Origin: Macrostomum hystrix
Taxonomy: Eukaryota > Platyhelminthes > Macrostomidae
DNA: 64,000 bases
Direction of reading: 5' to 3'
Assembly: GCA_950097015.1 (NCBI GenBank)
Contig: CATNEN010000002.1
Span: 5,115,001-5,179,000 of the forward strand
The position numbers were made by a program, and so were the translations under genes. Positions 47,401 to 58,564 of the stretch are shown here, in pieces (position 1 is the stretch's first letter; every line of letters begins with the position of its first letter). The notes under the pieces are model-generated. The model was not told the origin of the DNA, did not search any database, and was given only the letters and a program-made list of their open reading frames with translations.

Positions 47401-47427
47401 AACAACAACAACAACAACAACAACAAG
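47401..47427. repeat. (AAC)9 tract, 3' tail of the non-LTR element
   Basis: It lies directly after the short 3' UTR of the minus-strand non-LTR element, as (TTG)n on that strand, and abuts the gypsy sequence. Confidence 0.75.
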
Positions 47428-48828
47428 AGACGCCAGCCCCAAAAGTCAGGGAGGCAGCGTCAGATGTTGCGCCGCAGAGCCAGCGCGCGAACATGGTCCG
47501 CGCCGGTGGCAGTGTCGGGCGCCCCGGCGTCGCTCAGCAGGCAGTCGACGTAGCGGTGGGTCCGAGCCTGGCCGCGCCTGAACGGGCCCTGCAGGGTGAG
47601 CAGCAGGACGTCCTGGGCGGGCTGGCGGCAGTAGCTCTCAGCCCGAATAATATGGCCCGCTAGTCGAAGTCGCCGCTGGCGCAGGATGGTGGACGGGCGT
47701 TGCAGCAGGGCTCTCTCGTACAGAGGCTCGGTCTCGACGCTCTGCTCAGCTTGAAAGGCCGCACGGAGCAGCCCCGAGTGCGCCGAGTCCAGCTGCCGCT
47801 CTAGCGTAGCCGTCAGCGTCCACGATTCGGTGTTGTACAGCAGGACGGTCTCGACCACCGCCTGCCACAGCCGAGCCCTCTGGCGGTCAGGCAGCGCTGT
47901 GGACCGGAGGACGGCCTGGATCGAACGGTAGGCCGCCCATGCGATTCCTCTGCGCCGCCGGATGTCGTCTTCCACGTTGGGCACCAGTCCGCCGAGGTAA
48001 GTGAACCGCTGCATGGCAGCGTGCGAGCGAGATGATTTGCCCGTCTGCGCCGCGGCATGTCAGGTCCGCTGGGATGTCGGCCGGCACGGTCAGTACCTCG
48101 GTCTTGAGCGTGTTGATCACTAGGCCGACCCTTAATGCCACCTCAGCCAACCTGTCAATCTGGCGCTGGGCACCTTCGACAGTCGAGGACAGGAGGGCGA
48201 GGTCGTCGGCGTAGCCAAGCACGCTGAGGCGCTTCTCATCGTGGCGGCGACCGATGCGTCTGCGCAGCAGGAAGCCGTCTTCAGCCGAGGGGAGCGCATT
48301 CCAAAGCACCCAGTCCAGGAGAAGCACGAAGAGGAACGGGGCCAGCGTGTCGCCCTGCAGCACTCCTGACAGGACGGACAGGCCGTCCGCGGTAACAACA
48401 GCAGCGCGCGTGTCGCGATACAGCGACATGACAGCGGCGACTAGCTGCTCCGGGACCCGGTAGGCACGAAGCACGAATGAAAGCGCGGCTCTCGACACCG
48501 AGTCAAACGTCTTGCGGAAGTCGACAAACACGATGATCAGTGTTGACTGGCGAATGCGCGACTCCTCGATGACACGGCGAAGTGGGCGAGGATCTGGGTC
48601 ACTGTACCGCGCTGCGGACGGAACCCGTTCTGCTCGTAACGCAACGGACTGCAGGCGATCGAGAAGCAGTCGGTTGAAAAGCTTCGCGGTGCAGGACATA
48701 AGCGAGATCCACCCGCGGTGATCTTCTTTCCGCGTTGTCCCGGCCTTCTTCGGGATCGGTAGGATGTGCGCTACGGTCCATTCGGTCGGCGCTGGGGCGC
48801 CGGCGAGCACGCGGTTCATGGCGCCTGT

Positions 48829-49143
48829 TGTTATGTAGTGACTTGCAGCCAGCGCGTATACGCTGAGTACACCGCGCTGGCAGCTGTCTGTTAACTGGCT
48901 GAATATCGATCATTTCATTGTGCGGTGCAGCCATGTGCAGCCAGCGCGCGTACGCTGAGTACACCGCGCTGGCAGCCGTTTGGTTTACTGGCTGACTTTC
49001 AAATCATTGTTCGCTCTATTTTATCACCCCCTAATCCTTACACCCATCGTGCCGTCGCATAAAATATATATCGCCGTTCTCAGGAGCGTGGAGCTCTGAC
49101 TGTTACGTTTCGTTCTAAATACCACCAGTCTAGAGTTATTTCA
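48829..49143 (+). repeat. 5' long terminal repeat of a gypsy-like element
   Basis: It begins TGTTATGTAG and ends TTATTTCA, and is followed by G then TGGCGACGCGACTTGGG, a primer-binding-site-like block. Inside, a 58-bp stretch (48843-48900) is repeated at 48938-48998. Each copy holds an inverted repeat GCCAGCGCG...CGCGCTGGC. No second LTR is present. Confidence 0.65.
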
Positions 49144-49156
49144 GTGGCGACGCGAC

Positions 49157-50070
49157 TTGGGCCCAGCCATGCCGGCCCACGGAATCGGAGAATTTGAAGA
49201 CTCCGTCGAAACCTGGGATGAATACCAGGAGCGCCTGGAGCAGCATTTTCTCGCCCAGGACATCACTGACGAGGCCAAGAAGAGAGCAACCCTGCTGAGT
49301 GTCTGTGGAAGGAAGACGTTTCAATTGGCTAGAAGCCTGTGCTCTCCAGCCAAAGTTGCTGGCAAATCGTACGACGACATCTGTTCGCTGCTGAGCGGTC
49401 ATTTCAACCCGAGACCAAGTGAGATCGTCCAAAGGTTCCACTTTAACAACCGAGCCCAGCGTGCTGGAGAGACTGGCAGAGTTTCTGGCAGAGCTGCGGA
49501 AGCTGGCCGAGTTCTGCAACTTTGGCAGCAGCTTGTCGGACATGCTGCGGGACAGACTGGTGTGCGGCATCGCGGATCAGCAAATCCAACGCCGGCTGCT
49601 GATGGAGCCCACCCTCACCCTCGACACAGCAAAGGAGATCGCTCGGGCGGGCGAATCGGCAGCCATCAACTGCCGGTCGCTGGGATCAGCGAACTCGGCA
49701 GCACCGACGCCATCGACGGAAAGCGACGCTGTGCTACGGATGGAGCGGCAGCGACCAGAGGAAGACAGCAGACAGCTGGGAGCCGAAAGTCGTCAGCGCT
49801 GCTTTCACTGTCTCTCAACCCGTCACCTGGCCAGCAAGTGCCCCTTCGTGGACAAGCGCTGCTTTAAGTGCAGCAAGACCGGACACACAGCGAAGGCCTG
49901 TAAGACAGATGCACTGCGGCAGCAGCAGACACACCAGCTGGTGGAGCAGGTGACCACGAGCGCGAGTCCAGATGAGGTGTCGTATCCGTTTTTTCATCTG
50001 GGGGCGGATCGGCCGCAGTCAAGTTTTCCACCGATCAGGACATCGGTTTTTATCGAAGGGCGGCAGCTTG
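49157..50070 (+). pseudogene. gypsy-like gag with zinc knuckles and start of protease, truncated
   Basis: The gag starts shortly after the LTR. Residues to about 49440 are in one frame, and the rest (AELRKLAEFCNF and on) in another, so one indel broke it. Two CCHC-type knuckles follow (CFHCLSTRHLASKCP, CFKCSKTGHTAKAC). The last readable block, RTSVFIEGRQL, is what normally precedes the protease DTGA box. There the element stops and the non-LTR sequence resumes. Confidence 0.85.
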
Positions 50071-51544
50071 GGAAGCCACACAGCGGAGCCGCAGCGCCTC
50101 GACCGGAACCTCGACGGGGCCGAGCGCCTTGCCGCGAGATGTTCTCCAAGCGAACCGCACAACATCCTCCACGGTGACTGGGCTGGTGCGAAAATCCTCC
50201 TCAGCTGGCAGGGCCGTGTCCGTCGGCAGTGCGAAACTAGGTGGCAGCGGGGCGAGGGCGCGTTCACAATGCCGGCGAAGAAGTCGCGCAATTCATTCCT
50301 GCGCTCCTCTGGAGTGTCGCCGGTCAGATTCAGCGCCACACGCCTCTTGCGCCCCGTCAGGGTCCGAACGGCCGTCCACACTGCGCGGCTCCTCACGTCG
50401 GGGCCAGCTGCTGTGATTGACTGGATGGCGTCGTCGACTGCAACCTACTGCCCCGTGTCCAGAAGACGCGGGAGCGCCTCCTCGGCGTCACTAGTGGGCC
50501 GTCGGGATCTTCGGAGTCGCTCGATCTTCAGCCGCGCCTGCCTGATCGTTGGATCGCTCTGCCAGACTGGCTGCGTTCGCTCCGCCGGTCGCATCGGCGG
50601 GACCGTCTTCTCAGCTGCCGATCTCACGGCAGTGCTGATGTCGGCATACTCCGCCTCGCGCTGGTTTCCAAGCGCGCTAGCGAAGGCGCCTGCGAATTGG
50701 TACTTCACGCGGGGGTCCAACAGGGCACGATGGTAGCGCCGTGGCCGCTGCTTCGGAGGCCGGTAGAGCTGGTCGGTCAGACCAGAGAGCCAGCGGAGCC
50801 ATGGTGTCGCAGTTGATGACGCGGTGGTGCTCGCGAGCGCGAACCAGCACATGATCGAATTGCGCCAGCCGCCTCGTGGCATTCCGCCCACGCGCGTCCC
50901 GTCGTCTCCTCTTGCAGCCCGCGAAGGTGACCAGGCGGGCCGGTGGCTTGCGGAAACGGGTGGTTATTGACATCAGGTCCAGCCGTTCTAGCAGGTCCTC
51001 CAGCGCATCCGTGTTGGCGTTCTTGCGTCCCTGACGAAAGGCGATCGCTCGGACCTACGTGGAACTGCGTTAAGGTCTCCAAGCACCACCAGCGTGTCGT
51101 GGTTTGGCACCTCTTCCAGCTGTCCGGGCAGAAACTCGAAAAAGGCGAGAGCTTCGTCCGGGTGGGCAGCCGTAGGGGCGTACGCGCAGAAGAGCCGGAT
51201 GCAGCGAGCGCGCAGGCGCAGGTCAACCCGCAGCAGACGCGGGGAGAGTGGGGCGCAGTGCACGCTCTGCCGAAGGCGCGGTCCGATCAGCACGCCGACG
51301 CTGCCACGCCCGCGGCTGTCTGCCGACGTGTACAAGAGGCTCCAACCGTCTCCAAGATCTTCATGTTGAAAGCCTGGCTCAGCCACGATAGAGACCTCCT
51401 GCAGCATTATGAGGTCCAGCTGTAGGTCGTGGGCCAGCTGGACGAGCAGAGTGCGACGACAGGGAGCCATCAGGGTCCGGCAGTTCAGCGTGCCGAGCCT
51501 GAGGCGACCACCTGGTACGGCTAGGACCCGATGACGTTGGGCTG

Positions 51545-52549
51545 ATCAGATCAGATCAGCTCACGGTCCCCGGCGCCACCCGGCGGATCCGATTCAGAAG
51601 CGGCAGAGACCGGGGACGACTGGCGTCTTGAAGAACCGCGAAGTCGCCCACGCCGGTTGCGCTCACGCCGCCGCTCAGTGCGACGGTGTGCGCTGCGCTG
51701 TCCTCTGCTCGTCCCTGATGTGCCGATCTTGGCTGTCGCAGCCGAGGCGCGGCCGTCCGAGCCAATCGAGGTCATCCGCGGCCTGATAGGCTGACCACGA
51801 TGCCAGGAGGTGTCGACACTATTTGTACGGATGTGCAAATATAATGGCTCTGCAAATATAATGGCTCGAATTCTAAACGAGCTCCAACAAAAGCCTTCCA
51901 GTACGCTACTGTCAGTGAATTCACGGGTAAGCTGAACCAAACCAAGTTGTTCGGTTCGGCTCAATTCGAATTATTTGAATTCAAATAATTCAAATCCAAA
52001 TTGCAGCCATTTTTTATAGATAGATTGATGAGACTAACTCAAAGTTGATATTCTCAATTAGAAATCTCAAAGAATTGTATGTGCGTTTCTATGGCTAAAA
52101 GTTCACTGTCTACAATTATTTGTGCACCTTTCGCACAGCACGTGGCGACATCTCGGCCGTTACTATGCACCAAAGTTTCGACAACAAGTTCTTATCAGAT
52201 CAGATCAGATCAACAAATTCTTGCTGATCACTATAGAATTCTTTGCACGCAAATAAACAGGCGTCATGTGCGACATTGCTGTGGTGCAAATGCTAGCCTT
52301 CCTCAATATTCACACGATAGTTAATACCAATGCCGCAAAATGAGACACTTTTTAGCTGCTGAACGAATACCTGCGTATGAACCAAACAACGCAGATAACG
52401 CAAATTATCACCCACATAATCGGCTTCGCGCACAAACACATCGCCACAAAGGCCTTGTAGTCAGTGCAAGTGTTTAAGCTGCTACAAAATACAAGCTTCA
52501 CTAGTCGCATTAGAACAGTCGACTAAACTGATCAACTCAAAGAGGTGAG
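51545..52549. other. Flank between the element pile and the DSL cluster
   Basis: It has GATCA-rich short repeats near 51543-51558 and 52197-52211 and AT-rich DNA. No exon. The 60 bp before 52550 is shared with the region upstream of the pseudogene at 55.3 kb and may hold promoter or 5' UTR. Confidence 0.5.
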
Positions 52550-55019
52550 ATGTTGAAGCCAATTTTACCAGCTACATGGATTATCATTGGTTTGATGGTA
52601 AGCGAGTATCCTGGCTTCAAGTTCATCAAGAGTAGCAGGCTCGAACGCACTTTATTCCATATCGATTTCAGTACATTCGATCAGGAGCTTGCTCGGCGCC
52701 GATAATTGGAACTGTTAATGTATTGTATGTGGACCACAGACGGCACATACCAACAAACTGCGATCGCAACTCGTTAAAAAATCTCTGCGATCCATTTATC
52801 TTCGTTTCAGCCTCCACACCTGCCAAGATTCTCGAAAACTTCGAAGCAACTCAGTTGTCAACCCAGTTTGACAACACACAACAGAGGCTTTTCGTGCCCC
52901 ACAACCAGCGGCTGGCTATATTCCGCTTCAATAATCTGGACCTGAGCCCCAGTGACAGTATCCAGGTGAACATAGAAGTCGATGATTTATTTGCAGGACC
53001 CAACAAAATGTGTGAAATGTCGAAGAATCTCAGCGTTCAGTCCATGACCCTGTTTCCGAACAACACGGTGAGCAGACACTCGACTCGGCAGATAATTGAA
53101 ATGAGCTGTGTGGGCCACACTCTGAGATTTGAAGTTTGGATCACCTGCCAGCCAAACTATTACCAGGTGGGCTGCTCCGTGCACTGCGATCCGAGTCGAT
53201 TCGCATGCAGCCGAGACGGCTCGAGAGTGTGTCCTGAGGGGTTCATGCCTCACGGTGACAGCTGCATCATGAAATCATCAGTGACAGATGACTCGATGAC
53301 AACAGTGTCAAACACAACGGCTACAACTACAACAGCGTCTATTAAGTCGTCAAAAATTGCAGGTCTGTCAACATATTTACCAACAAAATCTTCGACTAGA
53401 ATGCCTTCACCGACAACAGCGTCAACAACAACAATCACCGCGCCAGAAACAGCAGCATTAACAAAGCATTCGGCAGCAACTGCAACAACAATAGCAAGCT
53501 CAACTACACCAGCAACAACAATAACAAGCTCAACTGCACCAGCAACAACAATAGCAAGCTCCAATCACTCCAATCAAGTGGAAATCACCACTTCGGCTAC
53601 GTTTGCTGGCACAGCTACTCTGATACCGTCTATCCAATCTGCAACAACCCATCGATCGACTCTCGCGCCATCAACCACTTCGAGACAAGATCGAACGAAA
53701 TCGACTTGGGTAAACTTGCCTCACATGGTGTACAAATCCACAGCTGCTTCAACCCCACGGTCAACGAAAAGGATAGCAAAAGTGACGCCAAAGCAACTGG
53801 AAGTCTCAACTAGCAGTTTAGTGACTCGAATAGCAACTACATCAGCGTCAGAAGCCTTAACATCAACTGTGGCTGATGCTAGAGGCAAAATTGTTGCTGT
53901 TCTAAACACTGGGCGAAGTAGACAAGCAGGCATTAGCCTCCAGGCGGTAAGCTCTTCTTTAACTTCTAATCCCACAAAATGTTTTTACATAAATTTAATT
54001 TGTTCTGTTTCCACTCTCTCGCAGGTCCTTTGGACACTGATAGGGACTATCATTCTGGTGCTGTGTGTCGTGCTAGCAGTTGTTGTTGGCTTCATTGTCC
54101 ACATCAAAAAGCGCTCAGGCAGACGTCCGTATGTTCGGGTACTGAATTATCCGCTGGATGACCGAGAACTCTATAGATCCGGCAGGTGAGATAAAACAAT
54201 GATAAAGCGGCCACTAATAGAGGAATAGGCGAGATGAGATGTCAATTTAAGGCTTATGTCATGACGTCAATGGGCGTCAATAGGCTGGGAACGTGCCTTC
54301 CGGATTCCAGTGTATTGGTTAAATAAAGCAACTTACAAGTACATGCGAATAAGATAGGCAAACTAGTTGTGATGTACATTGGGGGTAGAGATTGAAAGGA
54401 GAGAGGGTGGCTCTCCAGCCAATAGCAAGATGGGGAGAGAGAGAGACGGGTTGCCAACGAGTTGCCTCGTAATATGAGCAATTCAAGTTATTATTAAGTC
54501 CACATAAACAGTGCAGTGCCAGATCTCGGTGCCCTGACACCACAGCCAAAGAAAGTAGCCCGGGATCAATCCTCGAACCAGACCGACTAAAATTTCAGTA
54601 GCTGGTCGATCCAATCGACAAGAAATGCCAAGATATCTTGCCCCCGTCCTTCTCATGGTATCCATGGTACCCCGGAAAACTCAGCCGGTTTAAGTCGGTA
54701 TGGTTCGAGGATCGACCTCGGGATCGATTCCCCTTTTCACAGTGGAAAAAAAATTAATGCTATTGTGTCACACGAGTCAGGGATTCAGGGATTTGGTCGG
54801 ATATTCTCATACACAATAAATCGGCATCTCTCCGACTTCACAGAGAGCCTCCGTCAGAGTCAGTGGAGCTTCGCTACACCGACTCAGCAGCTGCTCATCC
54901 CGCGGTCTCTGTTGCAGGGGCAGTCTGAGTTTAGTAGCAACTCTGCCTACGGCAAGCAATCTCCTCAACCAGCACGCGAATGGAGCCAGACACAGAGCTT
55001 CTTGTGGCAAGCAGATTAG
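52550..55019 (+). CDS. DSL-type single-pass membrane protein with Ser/Thr-rich stalk, no EGF repeats
   Basis: Exons are 52550-52597 (signal peptide core, MLKPILPATWIIIGLM), 52672-53946, 54025-54185 and about 54848-55019, with phases 0,0,2. The protein is about 551 residues. After a Cys-poor N-terminal region that aligns with the neighbour's MNNL-like region, a DSL-like module appears: ITCQPNYYQVGCSVHCDPSRF, then CSRDGSRVCPEGF. Instead of EGF repeats there follow about 230 Ser/Thr-rich residues (mucin-like stalk), then a membrane helix (LIGTIILVLCVVLAVVVGF) and a basic cytoplasmic tail ending in a FSSNSAYG block shared with the neighbour. Notch ligands of the DSL class act at cell contacts. 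Without EGF repeats this one could be an atypical or inhibitory ligand, which is inference. The border of the last exon is least certain. Confidence 0.75.
54558..54725. repeat. Inverted repeat pair, about 30 bp arms
   Basis: The left arm has AATCCTCGAACCAGACCGAC. Its imperfect complement lies in AGTCGGTATGGTTCGAGGAT about 100 bp on. It lies in the last intron of the first DSL gene. Confidence 0.7.
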
Positions 55020-55324
55020 CTTTAATTAAGGCATTGTTTGGCTTCATCCGTGCTTAATATCGAGGCGGTCAGCTACTTAACTAACAACAATTATAACAAA
55101 CTGCGTGCTTCAATTCCTTTAAATCCCAACACCTATCATTAGATTATTTACTCCAGAAGTTGAATTCAAGAAGAAGATTACGAAATTGTCATAATAATTT
55201 TTTTTCTGCGTTTTCATCGTTAATGAAGTTAAAAAAGTAACCAATATTAGACACTTAGCAACTTTGTAGCTTTGTTTATTGTGACTTGAACCACACCTGC
55301 GTGGTTAAATGCATTAAATTATCT

Positions 55325-55815
55325 TCACTAATCGCATTAGGACAGTCGACTAAGCTGATCAACTCAAAGAGGTGAGATGTTGAAGCCAGGTTCAGCAGTT
55401 ACATGGATTATCATTGTTCTGATAGAAAGCGAGTATCCTGGTTTCAAGTTGATCAAGAGTAGAATGCCGGAATGCACATTTTATTCCATGTGGATTTCAG
55501 CACATTCGATCAGGAAGCTTGCTCCGCGCCGAAACTGTTAAGGTAAAGTGCGACTACTACAGACAGCACGAACCAGAAAGCTGCGATACAAACTGGTTCG
55601 TCCATGATTACTGCGATCCATATTCCATCGTTTCAGCCTCGTGCCCGGCTGATTCATATTCCTAATCCGTTAGTGTTCCGGTTCACCTATCTGGACCTGA
55701 GTCACATGGACAGTCTCCAGGTGCGCAGAACAGTTAAAGATAAATAACTACCGACGACAGTGTCATGTGCAGTGTTAGAGATCTTTCGTCGATAAAGAAT
55801 CTTTCTGCAAAGTCT
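55325..55815 (+). pseudogene. Broken copy of the DSL-type gene
   Basis: The 60 bp before the ATG at 55377 and the signal-peptide exon match the 52.55-kb gene closely. The exon 1 donor GGTAAGC has become AGAAAGC, so splicing is lost. The next part resembles the MNNL-like exon (CDTNWFVHDYCDP block), but frame changes and a stop follow and the match ends before the DSL module. Tandem duplicate, dead. Confidence 0.75.
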
Positions 55816-58337
55816 GTTAATTTTCAAGTCGAAGCTCGAGAATGTTCTGACATAAGGAATTTATTGGCGCCAACTTGCTGCATGATAAAGTTTTATTTGC
55901 TTTCTAAGCTAACAAAAATTGCAAATGATTCTTTTTTGCGCTTCGTAAATTCAAGTTTCTAACCCTGGGACTGCGTAGTCGACTGCACGGTTAAAGCCTA
56001 GTTTGCGGGATGGCGGGATAGACAAGTCTATTCGATTGTATCGAAGCTGACTTCAAAGCGTTTGTGCTCGCAGTTCTCAGATCCCAGTGCTCATACTATG
56101 TATATGTATCCTAGTGCTTATACTCGTACTATACAATTTTTTTCAATCGTAAAATGTCTATAAAGTTCTGTATTGGCAAACGAGAAGTTTGTACTTTGAA
56201 ATATACAACAAAGTTTGTTTCAAAGTCTACTCAGAGATTCTCTGATCCCCAAAGACACAATACGATCGGAAGTGGTCAGTCATTACATTTCTCAATGTCA
56301 CTTTAGGACAAGACAAAACAGCAACAACAGCGCTAAAGTCCCAGGGAACTGATCAAGGTTTACTACCGATTCGCCGAATTCTCTAATTGATCTATTCGCT
56401 CGATTCTGAACACATTGAATCTACACAATGCCTGCTCTAGCTTATAAAAAGCAATCCATAAATGAAAGTATAAAATATTAAAATATAACGATTTCCAAAA
56501 AGCAACTAAAATGTTACAAACAAGCAAATATTTGTGGGACTTTTTAATTAAAAAAAATTATTTGATATAATTACTTTTTTATGATTTGACTTGAGCTTTT
56601 ATTTTAATTATAACTTAGAAAGTTGAAATTATTTATAATTATAAATTAAGGATTGACTCGTGTCAAATAAAAATATTTAAAATAAGTATTCTTAATATGT
56701 TCACGTTAGCATTTTTTATTTAATTTTTTAATATATTTGTTTACATAAAGTCATTAAGTTATGAATTAAGTCCTTTATTATTATTATTATTATTATTATT
56801 GAAGTGCACACGACGATTGGGTGCTGCTTTTTTATCTTATGTTGGCAACAGGGCTCCCGAAAGGAGAATAGCTATTGTGTTTTTGCGAGTTACTATCAAA
56901 AATATTAGAAAACAAAAACTTAAACTATAGTCAAGCATTCTAACTATGGGCCTCATGGCAGTGGCTTTTTTATCTAGCTTTAAGTATGCATTCTATGAAG
57001 TCTACAAAGCTTTCTGTTAATTATGTGCTTTCCTGAGTCATTAAATACACAATTTTGTCATTAAAGACTCTAAGGCTTTCACAAAGACACGTTATAACAT
57101 ATTCACGCATCAAGGGGCAATATAAAATGTACATTATATTAGAATGAAAGATAATTTAGCAGTAACAATAGCAATAGCAATAGATAGCAATAGATAATAG
57201 CAATAGCAGTAACAGTAAGAATTGCAACTGCCCAGAGTCCAGACTCAAGCAGAGGCTCAGGCGTCTGGGTGCCATGGTGATTGGGGATTCTTGCGCCAAA
57301 TGCTTGCCTTGACGATCCGTGGGATCGGGGATTAATGTACGTTGTATAGCAGGGAGATCACGCATCACGCACGTGAGCAGTGAAATACCTTCACTGCTGT
57401 CCCAGCCTTGACCCAGCGCGATGAACAACCGAGCCCAGCCGGGCTCCGATTGGCCTGACATTGTACAGTAAGCCAAGAGAGGTGGGCTGGGTGCGATTAT
57501 GCAACGTACTAATTAATTATAATTTCGCTAATTTGTGAATAAATTGGGCTTCACACAAACTAAGACGAAAATCGAAGGTTAAATGACAGTCACACTTGAG
57601 GGAGCCATGTAAAACAATGTCAAGCGGACGAGGAGAGGGCGCTTTAAGGCATTCGAGGGGTCCAGGTGATGACTCATCAGTGCTCCGGCTTCCCAAACAG
57701 ATCTAAAGCCTCTTTTAAAATTATATTATGCGGTAAACTGCATGCAGTTGCTAGGGATTCCATTAATCTCGACTTTTAAGTGTAACTTTGGAACATCACA
57801 ATGCATTAGGGCCATATATTTTACTAAAATTAATAGATTTACTTGTCAAGGGCCTTAAGGGTCACCTACGATACGCGTTACTCAAAGTTGCTCTATTGGG
57901 CATTATTGAACTGTACTCCCCGAATGACCATTGATTGACCAAACTGTAGCCACTAAATCGTCGGAAAATGAATTGGATTGGTGCTTATAGCTATGTTCTG
58001 TGAGTTTTTCGACACTTCGTATATCACGGTTGAAATACTGGTCTAACAATCCAACAAACCTTACAGATTTAGTATTGTGCGATAATCAGGAATTCTATAA
58101 AGTGTAGAATTCCGTTTAAGAATAAATGCGATTTGACGCAAATAAATATACACGAAAATAAAATCGATTGTACATTGCGTCAACAAAAAGAAAAATAACT
58201 ATAGCTGACTTTCTGGCCTGAACTTTGTTTAACTGCTTATTTATTTTTAAATCACGACGCGAATAAATATTTCAAAATAGTTTTATACGATACATGCCGT
58301 GTTTAACTACCGAACTTTCAAGCTACAAAGAAAATTT
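55816..58337. other. AT-rich intergenic DNA in the DSL cluster
   Basis: No exon. It has an (ATT)n run at about 56776-56801 and the retroposon-like block at 57160-57490. Confidence 0.5.
57160..57490 (-). mobile_element. Retroposon-like block with (CTATTG)n tail
   Basis: A GC-richer block runs from about 57490 down to 57225 on the minus strand and ends in irregular CTATTG and CTATTGCTATTG copies at 57160-57220. No tRNA head or protein was recognised, and target duplication was not found. Confidence 0.35.
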
Positions 58338-58456
58338 CTGAAACATTCACATAACGTGCGTTGCTGCACTGCTTCATCGCATGGCGCACGCCAGACTGCG
58401 TCGACATTGCTTCTCTACATTATTTCACCTGGTAACAATCAAATCAAATTTCACCA
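58338..58456 (+). repeat. 119-bp direct repeat, copy 1
   Basis: It matches 60049-60167 over 119 bp with about four mismatches and no gaps. It lies just upstream of the second DSL gene. Confidence 0.9.
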
Positions 58457-58564
58457 TTTGATAGCCACTGGTCTTTCTTTTCACTTTCTAAGAAAATAGT
58501 TCAATATCTCCAATGCAAAAATAGACATAAGTACTTCTAACATAAAAGGTCAAATCCGTTGCAG

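Larger units (their letters stand above)
47428..51540 (-). mobile_element. Non-LTR retrotransposon (AP endonuclease plus RT), interrupted
   Basis: On the minus strand the order is: an AP-type endonuclease (51470-50990: LIMLQEVSI, GSVGVLIGP, FCAYAPT, VVLGDLNAV), a linker region to about 50070, then RT from 48819 (PKKAGTTRKEDHRGWISL, VLQGDTLAPFLF, YADD in LGYADDLALL) and a C-terminal region ending at about 47460. A (TTG)n tail follows. Frameshifts split the endonuclease, linker and RT parts. The opposite-strand LTR-gag fragment at 48829-50070 sits in it. RTE/R4-like by eye. The 1-790 fragment is a relative. Confidence 0.85.

Noticed and set aside
49972-50736. 254-codon plus-strand frame after gag
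   Set aside because: It begins in the gag fragment but then runs antisense through the LINE linker; not one protein.
50943-51425. 160-codon plus-strand frame
   Set aside because: Antisense shadow of the LINE endonuclease.
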